This document shows positions 1-8,222 of a stretch of DNA of 64,000 nt, one piece after another. The stretch is from CAWGJF01 sp963822905. GTDB taxonomy: Bacteria > Bacteroidota > Ignavibacteria > Ignavibacteriales > Ignavibacteriaceae. Position numbers and translations under genes: made by a program. Within the stretch, counting starts at the first letter, position 1, and each line of letters starts with the position of its first letter. Below the pieces are notes generated by a model. It was not told the origin of the DNA. It searched no databases and saw only the letters and a program-made list of their open reading frames with translations. The stretch spans positions 186,001-250,000 of the forward strand of contig CAWGJF010000002.1 in the NCBI GenBank assembly GCA_963822905.1, in the 5' to 3' direction.

Positions 1-1
1 T

Positions 2-847
2 GTTTTAGCATGTCTGATTCTTGCAGCAGCAAATCCACAGGTTGGAACAAAACTTCAGGAAGTCAAGCAAACTGGCATTGATGTTTTCATTCTTCTTGAC
101 GTTTCAAACAGCATGATGGCAGAGGATATAAAACCTAACAGGCTTGAAAAAGCTCGGAACCAGATTTCAAATCTTATTAATAAATTAAGAGGCGACCGGA
201 TTGGATTAATAATTTTTGCCGGTGACGCATACATCCAATTTCCGCTAACAACAGATTATTCTGCTGCTAATTTATTTTTGAATGCTGTTGATGTTAATTC
301 AGTCCCTTCTCAGGGAACTGCTATTGCAGCAGCAATTAAACTGGCATTGAAGTCATTCCAGGAAGAAACAACTGATAAAGCTTTAATAATCATAACTGAT
401 GGCGAGGATCACGAGGGAAGTTTAGATGATGCTGTTAGTGAAGCTGTAGCTAAAAATGTGAAAATATATACCGTTGGACTCGGTTCAACTGCTGGCGTTC
501 CGATCCCGATTTACAGCAGAGGACAATTAGTCGGGTTTAAAAAAGATGAATCCGGTAATACAGTTCTTACAAAACTTGATGAGGAAACACTAGTACGGAT
601 TGCCAAAGATGGAAATGGGAAATATTACAGCGGGAACAATTATGAGGATTATCTCGACAAAATATATTCGGAGCTATCAGAATTGAAACAGGCAGAATTT
701 GGAGTAAAAAAAGTGACTGATTACGAAGATCGTTTTTATTATTTTCTAATTCCGGCAATATTATTATTGATAATTGAATTTTTTATACCGGAGAAAAAAT
801 CGCCTTTATATGCAAGAATAAACAGAAAGTTGGGATTGGAACAATGA
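2..847 (+). CDS. batB: BatB-like von Willebrand factor A domain membrane protein (5' truncated by window edge)
   Basis: The reading frame is open from base 2, so the true start lies outside the window. The visible part begins with the end of a hydrophobic segment, followed by a VWA domain whose MIDAS motif is the DVSNS near the start, just before the 'MMAEDIKPNRLEKAR' stretch usual in BatA/BatB. A second hydrophobic helix (FYYFLIPAILLLIIEFF) lies near the C-terminus, so the VWA domain is probably periplasmic between two membrane anchors. The stop overlaps the next start (ATGA at 844), and batC, batD and batE follow, which favours BatB over BatA. Bat proteins were named for Bacteroides aerotolerance and are linked to envelope stress; their molecular role is not settled. 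Confidence 0.85.
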   Translation, partial: VLACLILAAANPQVGTKLQEVKQTGIDVFILLDVSNSMMAEDIKPNRLEKARNQISNLINKLRGDRIGLIIFAGDAYIQFPLTTDYSAANLFLNAVDVNSVPSQGTAIAAAIKLALKSFQEETTDKALIIITDGEDHEGSLDDAVSEAVAKNVKIYTVGLGSTAGVPIPIYSRGQLVGFKKDESGNTVLTKLDEETLVRIAKDGNGKYYSGNNYEDYLDKIYSELSELKQAEFGVKKVTDYEDRFYYFLIPAILLLIIEFFIPEKKSPLYARINRKLGLEQ

Positions 848-1590
848 AAATTTTAACAATACTATTTTTAACAGGAATTTTATTCCAGGTTACAATATTT
901 GCTCAATCTACCCGGAGTTTGGTGAACGATGGAGTTGAATTATATAATGGCAAAAAGTTTTCCGATGCAGAAGTAAATTTTAAAAAAGGATCTGAAGTAT
1001 CGCCAGAAAATTTTGAATCAAAATTTAATCTCGGAGATGCATATTATAAACAAAAAAGATATGATGAATCGATTAAATCTTTTGAGTCGGCTTTAACTTC
1101 TGCAAAGAATGATAAAGAGAGAGCAAAAATTCATTACAATGTTGGTAATTCATATTTAAAATCACAAAAGCTTGACCAGGCTATTGCATCTTATAAACAA
1201 TCTTTAAAGCTTAATCCAAATGATGAAGAAGTAAAATATAATTTGTCATATGCATTATCGCAGAAAAATCAGAAGGATAATCAGAAGAATAAAGATAAAG
1301 ACAAGAATAACCAGAACAAGGATCAGAATAAAGATAAAGATCAAAACAAAGATCAGAATAAGGATCAGAAGCAGAACCAGAACAAAGATCAGCAAAAAGA
1401 TCAGCAGCAAGATCAGAAGAAGAAAGATCAGCAACAAAAACAGCAGCAAGCACAACAGCAGAAAGAACAAAAAATTTCAAAAGAAGAAGCTGAACGAATA
1501 CTGAATGCACTTAAAAACAATGAAAAAGATTTACAAAAGCAGCTAAGAAGAATAAAAGGTAAGAGAGTTAAAACTGATAAAGATTGGTAA
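844..1590 (+). CDS. batC: BatC-like TPR protein with a Lys/Asp/Gln/Asn-rich tail
   Basis: An N-terminal signal peptide (hydrophobic residues 3-19, then AQS) is followed by about three TPR units (roughly residues 25-135), so the product should be periplasmic. From about residue 138 to 205 the protein is an almost pure K/D/Q/N low-complexity tract built from iterations of KDQN, which ends in a charged helical segment (EEAERILNALKNNEKDLQKQLRRIKGKR). It starts inside the stop of batB and precedes batD, the usual Bat order. TPRs normally mediate protein contacts, here presumably with other Bat proteins. The tail is a compositional repeat and could vary in length between strains. Assignment as BatC rests on order and TPR content. 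Confidence 0.8.
   Translation: MKILTILFLTGILFQVTIFAQSTRSLVNDGVELYNGKKFSDAEVNFKKGSEVSPENFESKFNLGDAYYKQKRYDESIKSFESALTSAKNDKERAKIHYNVGNSYLKSQKLDQAIASYKQSLKLNPNDEEVKYNLSYALSQKNQKDNQKNKDKDKNNQNKDQNKDKDQNKDQNKDQKQNQNKDQQKDQQQDQKKKDQQQKQQQAQQQKEQKISKEEAERILNALKNNEKDLQKQLRRIKGKRVKTDKDW
1278..1462 (+). repeat. Low-complexity KDQN-coding tract inside batC
   Basis: The DNA is built from imperfect iterations of aaagatcag / aayaaggatcag-like 9-12 base units. It encodes the Lys/Asp/Gln/Asn tail and also creates long spurious open frames on the opposite strand and in the +2 frame. Such a tract is prone to slippage. Confidence 0.75.
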
Positions 1591-1647
1591 TAATCAACAT
1601 AAAATTATAAAGTATAAAGTTAAAAGTGTTTTGTTAAGAATATTAAA

Positions 1648-3480
1648 ATGAAATCATCATTCGTAAAAATATTAGTCATTGTTTTTGCTATCTTTCAATA
1701 CAATAGTATTGCACAAACATTTACTGCTAGTGTTGATAATACTACAGTTTCTAATGATGAACCATTCCAGGTGAGTTTTACTTTTTCCGGGAAGAACATT
1801 AATAATATTGGAGACTTTACAGCTCCAAGTTTTTCTGACTTTTATATTTCTTCCGGACCGAATCAATCAACCAGCATGCAGTTCATTAATGGTGTAAGTT
1901 CTGCGTCTGTTTCTTATTCTTATGTTTTGCAGGCAAAAGCTGTTGGTACCTTCGAAATTGGAAAAGCAAGTATCGAGTATGATGGAAAATCTTACGAAAC
2001 AAAACTACTAAACATTAAGGTTGTAAAGGGATCTCAGAATTCTAAACAACCACAGCAGCAGCAAGCCCGGGAAGACAACCAGGTTTCGGATAAAGATATT
2101 GCTGACAATCTTTTTATTCGTGCTTTTGTTGATAAAAATAAAGTTTACAAAGGTGAGCAGGTAACTGTAACTTATAAACTTTATACACGCCTGAATATTG
2201 CTTCTCAAATGTCTATCAATAAACTGCCGCAGTACCAGGGTTTTTGGGCTGAGGAACTCGAATCCTCCACAAATATTTTTTTCACTACTGAAATGTACCA
2301 GGGGAAACAGTATAGGGTTGGAGTTTTGAAAAAAGCAGCATTGTTTCCTTCACAAACCGGTCAGCTTGAAGTTACACCATTTGAGTTAAATGTACCTGTG
2401 CAGATCCAGGTTCAAAGAAAAAAGAGTAACAAGGGTTTGTGGGATGAATTTTTCCAGGATCCTTTTGGTAGATACGAGACAAGAAATTACAATGCAGTTT
2501 CAAACAAAGTTAAGGTTGAAGTTCTTCCTTTACCCGAAGAAAATAAACCTGCATCATTCAATGGTGCAGTTGGTGATTTTACTTTCAGCAGCACGATCAA
2601 CCACACAAATGTTAAAACCAATGAACCAATTACAATTAAATTGTCGGTATCGGGATTCGGAAATATTAGTCTTTTAAATTTGCCTGATGTAAACCTGCCT
2701 GCAGGATTTGAAAAGTATGAACCCAAGTTAACAGAAAGCATAAACAGGAAAAATTCTATATCCGGAAGTAAGAGTGGTGAATATTTATTTGTTCCAAGAG
2801 TTGTTGGGAAAAGAGAAATCCCACCAATTGAGTTTTCCTATTTCAATCCCAAAAAGAAAAAATATATAACAATAAAATCTGACCCGGTTAAATTAAACAT
2901 TGAGCAGGGGGCTACAATCCCTTCTGCTGAAATTACTGACAAAGAAGAAGTGAAGCAGCTTGGTCAGGATATTTATTTTATAAAAACTGAAATGAATGAT
3001 CTTCAGAAAGATGAAGAATATATTATCACTCAGCCGACATTCTGGGTAATGAGTGCAGTTCCTTTTATTGCTTCTATGGTATTGATTGGTTTTAAGAAAA
3101 GACACGATAAACTTTCCGGCAATGTTGCACTTATGCGTTATCAGAAAGCACAAAAGGTTGCAAGGAACAGATTGAAAGCTGCAAAGAAATTTATGGACTC
3201 GAATAATCATACAGATTTTTATACAGAAATTTCAATGGCTCTGTTCGGATACCTGGAAGACAAGCTTCACATTCCAAAATCTGAATTTACAGTCGAAAGG
3301 GCAGTTGGAATTTTATCGGGTAAAAGTGTGAAAATTGAAATAACGGATTCTTTAAAGAATACAGCCAACAAATGTGAGTTTGTCCGTTTTGCTCCCGGTG
3401 CTGAAAAATCAGCAGCGATGAATGAAATGTATAATGAACTGGTTGAATTAATCGTAAATATTGAAAAAGCTTATAGTTAA
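1648..3480 (+). CDS. batD: BatD-like protein (oxygen-tolerance family)
   Basis: A 610-residue protein with a signal peptide (residues 1-22, ending SIAQ), tandem beta-sandwich domains typical of BatD ('ASVDNTTVSNDEPFQVSFTFSG' type opening), a single transmembrane helix at about residues 470-487 (FWVMSAVPFIASMVLIGF) and a cytoplasmic helical C-terminal domain. Large N-terminal ectodomain plus one anchor is the usual BatD plan. A short Gln-rich linker (QQQQ) lies near residue 135. It sits 57 bases after batC and 5 bases before batE, so the operon is contiguous. Function is inferred from family membership; BatD is thought to work with the VWA proteins BatA/BatB at the inner membrane. Confidence 0.85.
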   Translation: MKSSFVKILVIVFAIFQYNSIAQTFTASVDNTTVSNDEPFQVSFTFSGKNINNIGDFTAPSFSDFYISSGPNQSTSMQFINGVSSASVSYSYVLQAKAVGTFEIGKASIEYDGKSYETKLLNIKVVKGSQNSKQPQQQQAREDNQVSDKDIADNLFIRAFVDKNKVYKGEQVTVTYKLYTRLNIASQMSINKLPQYQGFWAEELESSTNIFFTTEMYQGKQYRVGVLKKAALFPSQTGQLEVTPFELNVPVQIQVQRKKSNKGLWDEFFQDPFGRYETRNYNAVSNKVKVEVLPLPEENKPASFNGAVGDFTFSSTINHTNVKTNEPITIKLSVSGFGNISLLNLPDVNLPAGFEKYEPKLTESINRKNSISGSKSGEYLFVPRVVGKREIPPIEFSYFNPKKKKYITIKSDPVKLNIEQGATIPSAEITDKEEVKQLGQDIYFIKTEMNDLQKDEEYIITQPTFWVMSAVPFIASMVLIGFKKRHDKLSGNVALMRYQKAQKVARNRLKAAKKFMDSNNHTDFYTEISMALFGYLEDKLHIPKSEFTVERAVGILSGKSVKIEITDSLKNTANKCEFVRFAPGAEKSAAMNEMYNELVELIVNIEKAYS

Positions 3481-3485
3481 TTAAA

Positions 3486-4235
3486 ATGAAATTCATAATT
3501 CCAATAATGGTATTCTTTTCAGTTTTGGTTTTTCCTAAAGATGTTCAGGATATGATGAAAGAGGCAAATGAACTTTACAGGAATGGAAAATTTGAATCGG
3601 CAATAGAAAATTATAAGCAGATTGAAAAGGAAGGATACGAAGGAACATCTCTCTATTACAACCTGGGTAATTCATATTACAGAGTTGGCAAAGTTGGTTA
3701 TGCAATTCTAAATTACGAAAAAGCACTTAAGCTTTCTCCGGCTGATGAAGACGTAAAACACAATCTTGCATTTGCAAATCTTAGTACTGTTGATAAAATA
3801 CAACCGCTACCCGAGTTTTTCCTTTTTATCTGGTGGGACTCAATGCTTTCTTACTTTACAGTCAACGGATGGACTTACATTGTTTACTTCTTCTTTATTC
3901 TTTTGTTGATTCTGATATCCCTATACTTTTTTGCCCGAACAATTTTTCAGCAGAAACTTGTTTTGTTTTCAGGACTTGGAATTTTAGTTGTACTTGCTTT
4001 TGGAATTTCTCTTTTGATTGTAAAAATAAACAGAGAACATACTCTGATATCAGGTGTGGTTATTGAACAATCTGTTACTGCAAAAACTTCTCCAGATTCA
4101 AAAAGCGGTGATGCTTTTATTATCCACGAAGGACTAAAAGTCAATCTTGAAGATAAGCTTGATCAATGGGTAAAAATCAAACTGGCTGATGGCAAAGTCG
4201 GCTGGATTGAGAATAATTCTGTTGAGAGAATTTAG
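3486..4235 (+). CDS. batE: BatE-like TPR and SH3-domain membrane protein
   Basis: The protein has a signal/anchor at the N-terminus, two to three TPR units (about residues 20-100, including 'LYYNLGNSYYRVGKVGYAILNYEKAL'), two adjacent transmembrane helices (about residues 133-152 and 157-180) and a C-terminal bacterial SH3-like domain (residues about 190-249, ending 'DGKVGWIENNSVERI'). This TPR-TM-TM-SH3 order is the typical BatE architecture and it closes the bat operon. No terminator hairpin was found directly after it. Downstream the DNA becomes accessory. Confidence 0.85.
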   Translation: MKFIIPIMVFFSVLVFPKDVQDMMKEANELYRNGKFESAIENYKQIEKEGYEGTSLYYNLGNSYYRVGKVGYAILNYEKALKLSPADEDVKHNLAFANLSTVDKIQPLPEFFLFIWWDSMLSYFTVNGWTYIVYFFFILLLILISLYFFARTIFQQKLVLFSGLGILVVLAFGISLLIVKINREHTLISGVVIEQSVTAKTSPDSKSGDAFIIHEGLKVNLEDKLDQWVKIKLADGKVGWIENNSVERI

Positions 4236-4243
4236 GTTTATTT

Positions 4244-4318
4244 TTAATCTTCCTTTCCAACAGGCAGAATATATTTAAATTTCTTTCCTTCTATTGTCCT
4301 GAAACCTATAAAATTAAG
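4244..4318 (-). pseudogene. Possible C-terminal gene remnant
   Basis: On the minus strand 24 sense codons end in TAA at 4244-4246. They read like an ordinary C-terminus (contains GFRTIEGKKFKY and ends PVGKED) but have no start and are closed by an in-frame stop at 4319-4321. The segment lies directly against the operator repeats of the XRE/Fic module. It may be the stub left when that module replaced the rest of a gene. It could equally be chance in AT-rich DNA; the parent family was not recognised. Confidence 0.25.
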
Positions 4319-4333
4319 TTAGACTACTTCAAG

Positions 4334-4405
4334 TTATAACTTGATAATAAAATAATTATTATCAATCTATAACTTGATAAAATATTTGGAATTATCAAGC
4401 TATAA
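4334..4405. promoter_or_regulatory. Repeated operator-like sites upstream of the XRE/Fic module
   Basis: A 14-base motif TTATAACTTGATAA occurs at 4334-4347. It recurs as cTATAACTTGATAA at 4367-4380 and inverted as TTATCAAGCTATAA at 4392-4405. The core TTGATAA/TTATCAA is present four times (4341, 4359, 4374, 4392), forming perfect inverted pairs. The sites end 31 bases before the regulator start codon at 4437. Multiple symmetric half-sites in front of an XRE gene suggest autorepression by that protein. This is inference from spacing and symmetry. Confidence 0.6.
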
Positions 4406-4436
4406 CTTTAAATTTGAAATTAAAATTAGAGATAAT

Positions 4437-4904
4437 ATGAAAACTGACAAGCAAAATCTAATGATTCAGCAGTTTGATAAGAAACTCAAGCTGCTTGAGA
4501 GTGGTTCAATTGCATTGGTCGTTCCTTCAAATGGCTGGATTAATACTATAAGGAAAACGTTGAATATTTCCCTGAAGCAATTAGGAAATAAGTTAAATGT
4601 AACATCACAGAATATTAACCAGTTAGAACAACGTGAAAAGGATGGTTCAATATCTATTCAGAAATTAAAAGATGTAGCAGATGCTTTCGAAATGAATTTC
4701 GTTTATGCATTTATACCAAAAGATGGTTCACTGGAAAAATTAATTGAAAAAAAAGCAATTGAAGTTGCCAAAAAAATTGTTATGAGAACTTCGCATACCA
4801 TGAAACTTGAAGACCAGGAAAATTCTGAAGAGAGAATTAAAAAAGCAATTGTTGAAAGGGCAGAAGAAATTAAAAATGAGTTACCAAAATATTTATGGGA
4901 TTAG
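4437..4904 (+). CDS. XRE-family HTH regulator, 'mobile mystery protein A' type
   Basis: A 155-residue protein containing a helix-turn-helix (TIRKTLNISLKQLGNKLNVTSQNINQLEQREKDGSIS, about residues 38-75), followed by a helical C-terminus ending ELPKYLWD. The ATG at 4437 was chosen because a longer in-frame start would lie inside the operator repeats. It overlaps the next gene, a Fic protein, by 10 bases. An XRE protein of this size directly upstream of a Fic protein matches the mobile mystery protein A/B pair (TIGR02612/TIGR02613), a module that moves between genomes and is thought to behave like a toxin-antitoxin or defence-like unit. It probably represses its own promoter through the upstream TTGATAA sites. 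Confidence 0.75.
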   Translation: MKTDKQNLMIQQFDKKLKLLESGSIALVVPSNGWINTIRKTLNISLKQLGNKLNVTSQNINQLEQREKDGSISIQKLKDVADAFEMNFVYAFIPKDGSLEKLIEKKAIEVAKKIVMRTSHTMKLEDQENSEERIKKAIVERAEEIKNELPKYLWD

Positions 4905-5491
4905 ATCTAAATAACATTGAAGGACAAACTCCATTAGATGAAGATGAAAAGGAAGGATTAATAATTCCTACTATAACTACACGTGGTGAACTGGATGAAT
5001 TTGAACAGCTTGGAGTTGAAAAAACCAATGAGTGGCTTTTAAAGAAAAACTTTAGCATAATTAAAATACTTACTGATGTTTTTGTTAAAGATTTACACAA
5101 AAGAATGTTTAAAGGTATATGGAAGTGGGCTGGTGAATTCAGGAAAACAAACAAAAATATTGGTGTTGATAAATTTATGATAGGAACAGAATTAAAAAAC
5201 CTTTTTGATGATTGTAAACACTGGATAGAAAATAAGACATTTTCAGAAGATGAAATAGCTGTTAGATTAAGTCACAGGATAGTATCCATTCATCCATTTA
5301 CAAACGGTAATGGAAGGCATTCACGTTTAATGGCTGATATATTAATCTCAAAAGGATTTGGTAAGCCTTATTTTACATGGGGAAGTGTTAATCTTACCAA
5401 AGAAGGAGAAGCGAGGATAAAATATATAGAAGCGTTAAGAGCAGCGGATAAAAATGATTATAAACCATTAATTGAATTTGTAAGATTATGA
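4895..5491 (+). CDS. Fic-domain protein, 'mobile mystery protein B' type
   Basis: The 198-residue protein carries a Fic core motif at residues 133-144, HPFTNGNGRHSR, with the catalytic His133 and the GNGRxxR nucleotide-binding loop intact. The acidic residue that usually coordinates Mg2+ (HPFx[D/E]GNGR) is Asn137 here. Fic enzymes normally transfer AMP or another nucleotide-derived group to a protein hydroxyl. No inhibitory [S/T]xxxE[G/N] helix motif could be seen in this protein or in its XRE partner, so any inhibition must work differently. The gene overlaps the XRE gene at its start and the M48 protease gene by 4 bases (ATGA) at its end. The target is unknown. Confidence 0.8.
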   Translation: MGLDLNNIEGQTPLDEDEKEGLIIPTITTRGELDEFEQLGVEKTNEWLLKKNFSIIKILTDVFVKDLHKRMFKGIWKWAGEFRKTNKNIGVDKFMIGTELKNLFDDCKHWIENKTFSEDEIAVRLSHRIVSIHPFTNGNGRHSRLMADILISKGFGKPYFTWGSVNLTKEGEARIKYIEALRAADKNDYKPLIEFVRL

Positions 5492-6642
5492 ACAAAGTTT
5501 TAGACGCAAAAAAATATAATAATATAAAACTTGCAGTTGGCATTTTTGAAGGAGTTACCGGATTTATCCTGATGCTTTTATTTGTGTGGCTCGGTTACAG
5601 CCTTCAGCTACAAAATTATCTGGCTGAATTTATTTCAAATAACTATCTACTTTTAATTGTATTCCTTTTTGTAGTGGGATTTGCAGGGACAATTCTTTCT
5701 TCACCGCTTAGTTATTATTCAGGATTTTATCTTGAACACAAATTCAATCTTTCAAATCAAACTTTTGGCAAATGGATTTTAGAAGGATTAAAAAGTGCCC
5801 TGGTTTCTACTGTTATTGGCATTCCTATCCTTTTAACTTTTTACTTTTTTCTTAATAACTTTGGCTGTGCCTGGTGGATTCCGTTTGCCGTAATAATGTT
5901 TTTCTTTTCTGTGATTCTCTCCCAATTATTCCCCGTCTTGATTCTTCCAATATTTTATAAGCTAACTCCGATTGATGATGAAGATTTAAAGGAAAGAATA
6001 AGAAATCTTGCAAAGGATGCCGGGATAAAAGTAGAAAATGTTTATCGCTTCAATATGAGCAAGAATACAAAAAAAGCTAATGCTGCGTTTACAGGATTAG
6101 GAAAAACAAAGCGAATAATTCTTGGTGATACATTGCTTGAAAATTTTTCGCACGATGAAATAGAAACAGTAATTGCGCACGAACTCGGTCATTATAAAAA
6201 GAAACATATTATAAAAAATTTAATAATAGGAACTGTAAGCAGTTTTTTAACACTGTTTATAATTGCTTCATTTTACAATATTTCTTTAAGCTGGTTTGAT
6301 TTTAACAGCATTGTTCAGATCGCTGCATTGCCATTACTTGCTCTCTGGTCAATGTTAGTTGGATTAGTTCAAACTCCCCTTGGAAATATTTTATCCCGAA
6401 AATATGAATATGAAGCAGATGAATATGCAGTAACAGTAACCCGCATTCCGAAAGTATTTATTAATACTCTTGAAAAACTGAATGAACAAAACCTGGGTGA
6501 TAAAGAACCGCACCCGTTTGTAGAATGGTTTTTTTATAGTCATCCATCTGTTAAAAGAAGAGTTGAAGCAATCAATTCAATTCAGATTGATGAAAAAGAA
6601 GTTGGTGAAGTTGATCATCAAAATCAAACGGAAAGCAATTAA
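5488..6642 (+). CDS. M48-family membrane zinc metalloprotease (Ste24/CAAX protease-like)
   Basis: A 384-residue integral membrane protein with about six to seven hydrophobic segments and the zinc motif HELGH at residues 231-235 (ETVIAHELGHYKKKH). The downstream glutamate of the third ligand lies in YEYEADEYAV (about residue 311). N-terminal helices and the 'LSSPLSYYSGFYLEHKFNLSNQT' stretch match the CAAX prenyl protease N-terminal domain of Ste24-type enzymes. Bacterial relatives are probably involved in membrane-protein quality control, since most bacteria do not prenylate CAAX boxes. It starts inside the Fic stop codon and is followed after 3 bases by the acyltransferase. Confidence 0.9.
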   Translation: MNKVLDAKKYNNIKLAVGIFEGVTGFILMLLFVWLGYSLQLQNYLAEFISNNYLLLIVFLFVVGFAGTILSSPLSYYSGFYLEHKFNLSNQTFGKWILEGLKSALVSTVIGIPILLTFYFFLNNFGCAWWIPFAVIMFFFSVILSQLFPVLILPIFYKLTPIDDEDLKERIRNLAKDAGIKVENVYRFNMSKNTKKANAAFTGLGKTKRIILGDTLLENFSHDEIETVIAHELGHYKKKHIIKNLIIGTVSSFLTLFIIASFYNISLSWFDFNSIVQIAALPLLALWSMLVGLVQTPLGNILSRKYEYEADEYAVTVTRIPKVFINTLEKLNEQNLGDKEPHPFVEWFFYSHPSVKRRVEAINSIQIDEKEVGEVDHQNQTESN

Positions 6643-6645
6643 ATT

Positions 6646-7347
6646 ATGACGCTGATCAAATTATTTTTTCTTGCCCTGTATACTGTATTTTGTTCAATAC
6701 TTGCACTTATTTTTATTCTTATTGATCGCTCATTTAATCTCTACTTCTGGCTGAGTAGATTTTTTTCTGGTGGAATTTTATGGATTAGTGGAATAAACCT
6801 TAACATAACCGGGTTGGATAATTTTGATCATAATAAAACTTATGTGTACGTGTCGAACCACAGCAGTCAGTATGATATTATGACTTTACAGAAGTCTGTA
6901 CCGAACAGGATGAGTATCGTTTTTAAAAAAGAGTTGGCTAAAATTCCGCTGTTCGGATGGCAGCTTTATCTTGGACCTTATGTAATGATCGACAGATCAA
7001 AAGCAGATAGAGCTATGAAAAGTATTGATGAAGCAAAAAAACTAATGAAAGAAAAAAATGTTTCTATTTTGGTTTTTGCCGAAGGTACAAGAAGTAAAAC
7101 AGGTGAGATACAGGATTTTAAACGTGGAGCATTCCGAATGGCTTCCGCTGTTGGTTATCCAATAATACCTGTATCGATCAGTGGATCAAATAAAATTATG
7201 CCGAAAGGAACTTTCAAATTAAAACCTGGAACTATTCACGTACATTATGATAAACCGATTTCAACTGAAAATATTAAATCACGACAGGATGAGATAAACT
7301 TAATGAATCAGGTTAGAGATGTTGTTGTTGAAAATCATGAAAAATAA
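6646..7347 (+). CDS. plsC: 1-acyl-sn-glycerol-3-phosphate acyltransferase (PlsC-like)
   Basis: Two N-terminal hydrophobic segments precede an acyltransferase domain with the HX4D catalytic box (NHSSQYD, about residue 72) and the substrate-binding FAEGTRSKTG block (about residue 145), followed by a 'YPIIPVSISGS' strand. These are the standard PlsC motifs. The enzyme should acylate lysophosphatidate at the inner membrane to make phosphatidate. Length (233 residues) is normal. It follows the M48 protease closely and precedes kdsB after a 110-base gap in which no structure was seen. Confidence 0.88.
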   Translation: MTLIKLFFLALYTVFCSILALIFILIDRSFNLYFWLSRFFSGGILWISGINLNITGLDNFDHNKTYVYVSNHSSQYDIMTLQKSVPNRMSIVFKKELAKIPLFGWQLYLGPYVMIDRSKADRAMKSIDEAKKLMKEKNVSILVFAEGTRSKTGEIQDFKRGAFRMASAVGYPIIPVSISGSNKIMPKGTFKLKPGTIHVHYDKPISTENIKSRQDEINLMNQVRDVVVENHEK

Positions 7348-7457
7348 TTATTGGATAATATGAAATTGATTAATTGCTTCATTGTTAAACTGCTCAAAAT
7401 ATTAACAATAGAATTAACAATTAGTCAATGTAACAGTCTAACAATGGGATCTTAAAA

Positions 7458-8222
7458 ATGATTGTTGGCGTAATACCTGCTCGTTTTGCTTCTACAAGGT
7501 TAATGGGGAAACCTCTTGCAGATATTGGAGGAAAACCATTAATCCAGCACACTTATGAGAGTGCTTCAACATCCAAATTAATAGAAAAAGTTGTTATTGC
7601 CGTTGATGATAAAAAAGTTGCACAGGTTTGTCGTGATTTTGGAGCGACAGTTTATGAAACACCAAAAGAGATTGCGTCCGGTTCAGATAGAATTGCATCA
7701 ATTTTAAAACGATTAAAGAAAGCAGAAATAATTATCAACATCCAGGGAGACGAGCCATTTATCCATGGTGAAATGATTGACCAGGCAATTGAGCCATTGC
7801 TGTTTGATAAAGAAGTCCAGGTTTCAACTCTTGCTAAAAGAATTGAAAGTGTAACTGAATTAAAATCCCCTGACGTAGTAAAAGTTGTTTTTGATTATGC
7901 AAACTACGCGCTTTACTTTTCACGTTCTCAAATTCCTTTTGTTCGTGATGCATACTCTGATGAAACCGCAATTGAAAAAACTGAAATCTACAAGCACATT
8001 GGTTTATATGTTTTTAGGAAAGATGTGTTGCTTAGATTTACAAAACTTAAACCTACCGATCTTGAAAAAACAGAAAAGCTTGAACAGTTGAGAATGCTAG
8101 AGAATGGAATGAAGATAAAAATTGTTACGACAGAACTGGAAACAATCGGAGTTGATACTCCCGAGGATTTAAAACGTGCAAGAGCATATTATCAATGGAT
8201 ACAGGAGCAAAGTAAAAAATGA
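7458..8222 (+). CDS. kdsB: 3-deoxy-manno-octulosonate cytidylyltransferase
   Basis: The N-terminal nucleotide-binding motif 'IPARFASTRLMGKPLADIGGKPLIQ' and the later 'IASGSDRIA' and 'INIQGDEPFI' blocks are diagnostic of KdsB. It activates KDO with CTP to give CMP-KDO for lipid A/inner-core assembly, so the organism makes lipopolysaccharide. Length (254 residues) is normal. The stop overlaps the next start by 4 bases (ATGA), which suggests translational coupling with the unrelated PLP enzyme downstream. Confidence 0.95.
   Translation: MIVGVIPARFASTRLMGKPLADIGGKPLIQHTYESASTSKLIEKVVIAVDDKKVAQVCRDFGATVYETPKEIASGSDRIASILKRLKKAEIIINIQGDEPFIHGEMIDQAIEPLLFDKEVQVSTLAKRIESVTELKSPDVVKVVFDYANYALYFSRSQIPFVRDAYSDETAIEKTEIYKHIGLYVFRKDVLLRFTKLKPTDLEKTEKLEQLRMLENGMKIKIVTTELETIGVDTPEDLKRARAYYQWIQEQSKK

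Noticed and set aside
1211..1510. Long open frames opposite and out of frame with batC
   Set aside because: They are by-products of the AAAGATCAG-type repeat; their products are monotone Leu/Ile or Arg/Ile strings with no ribosome sites.
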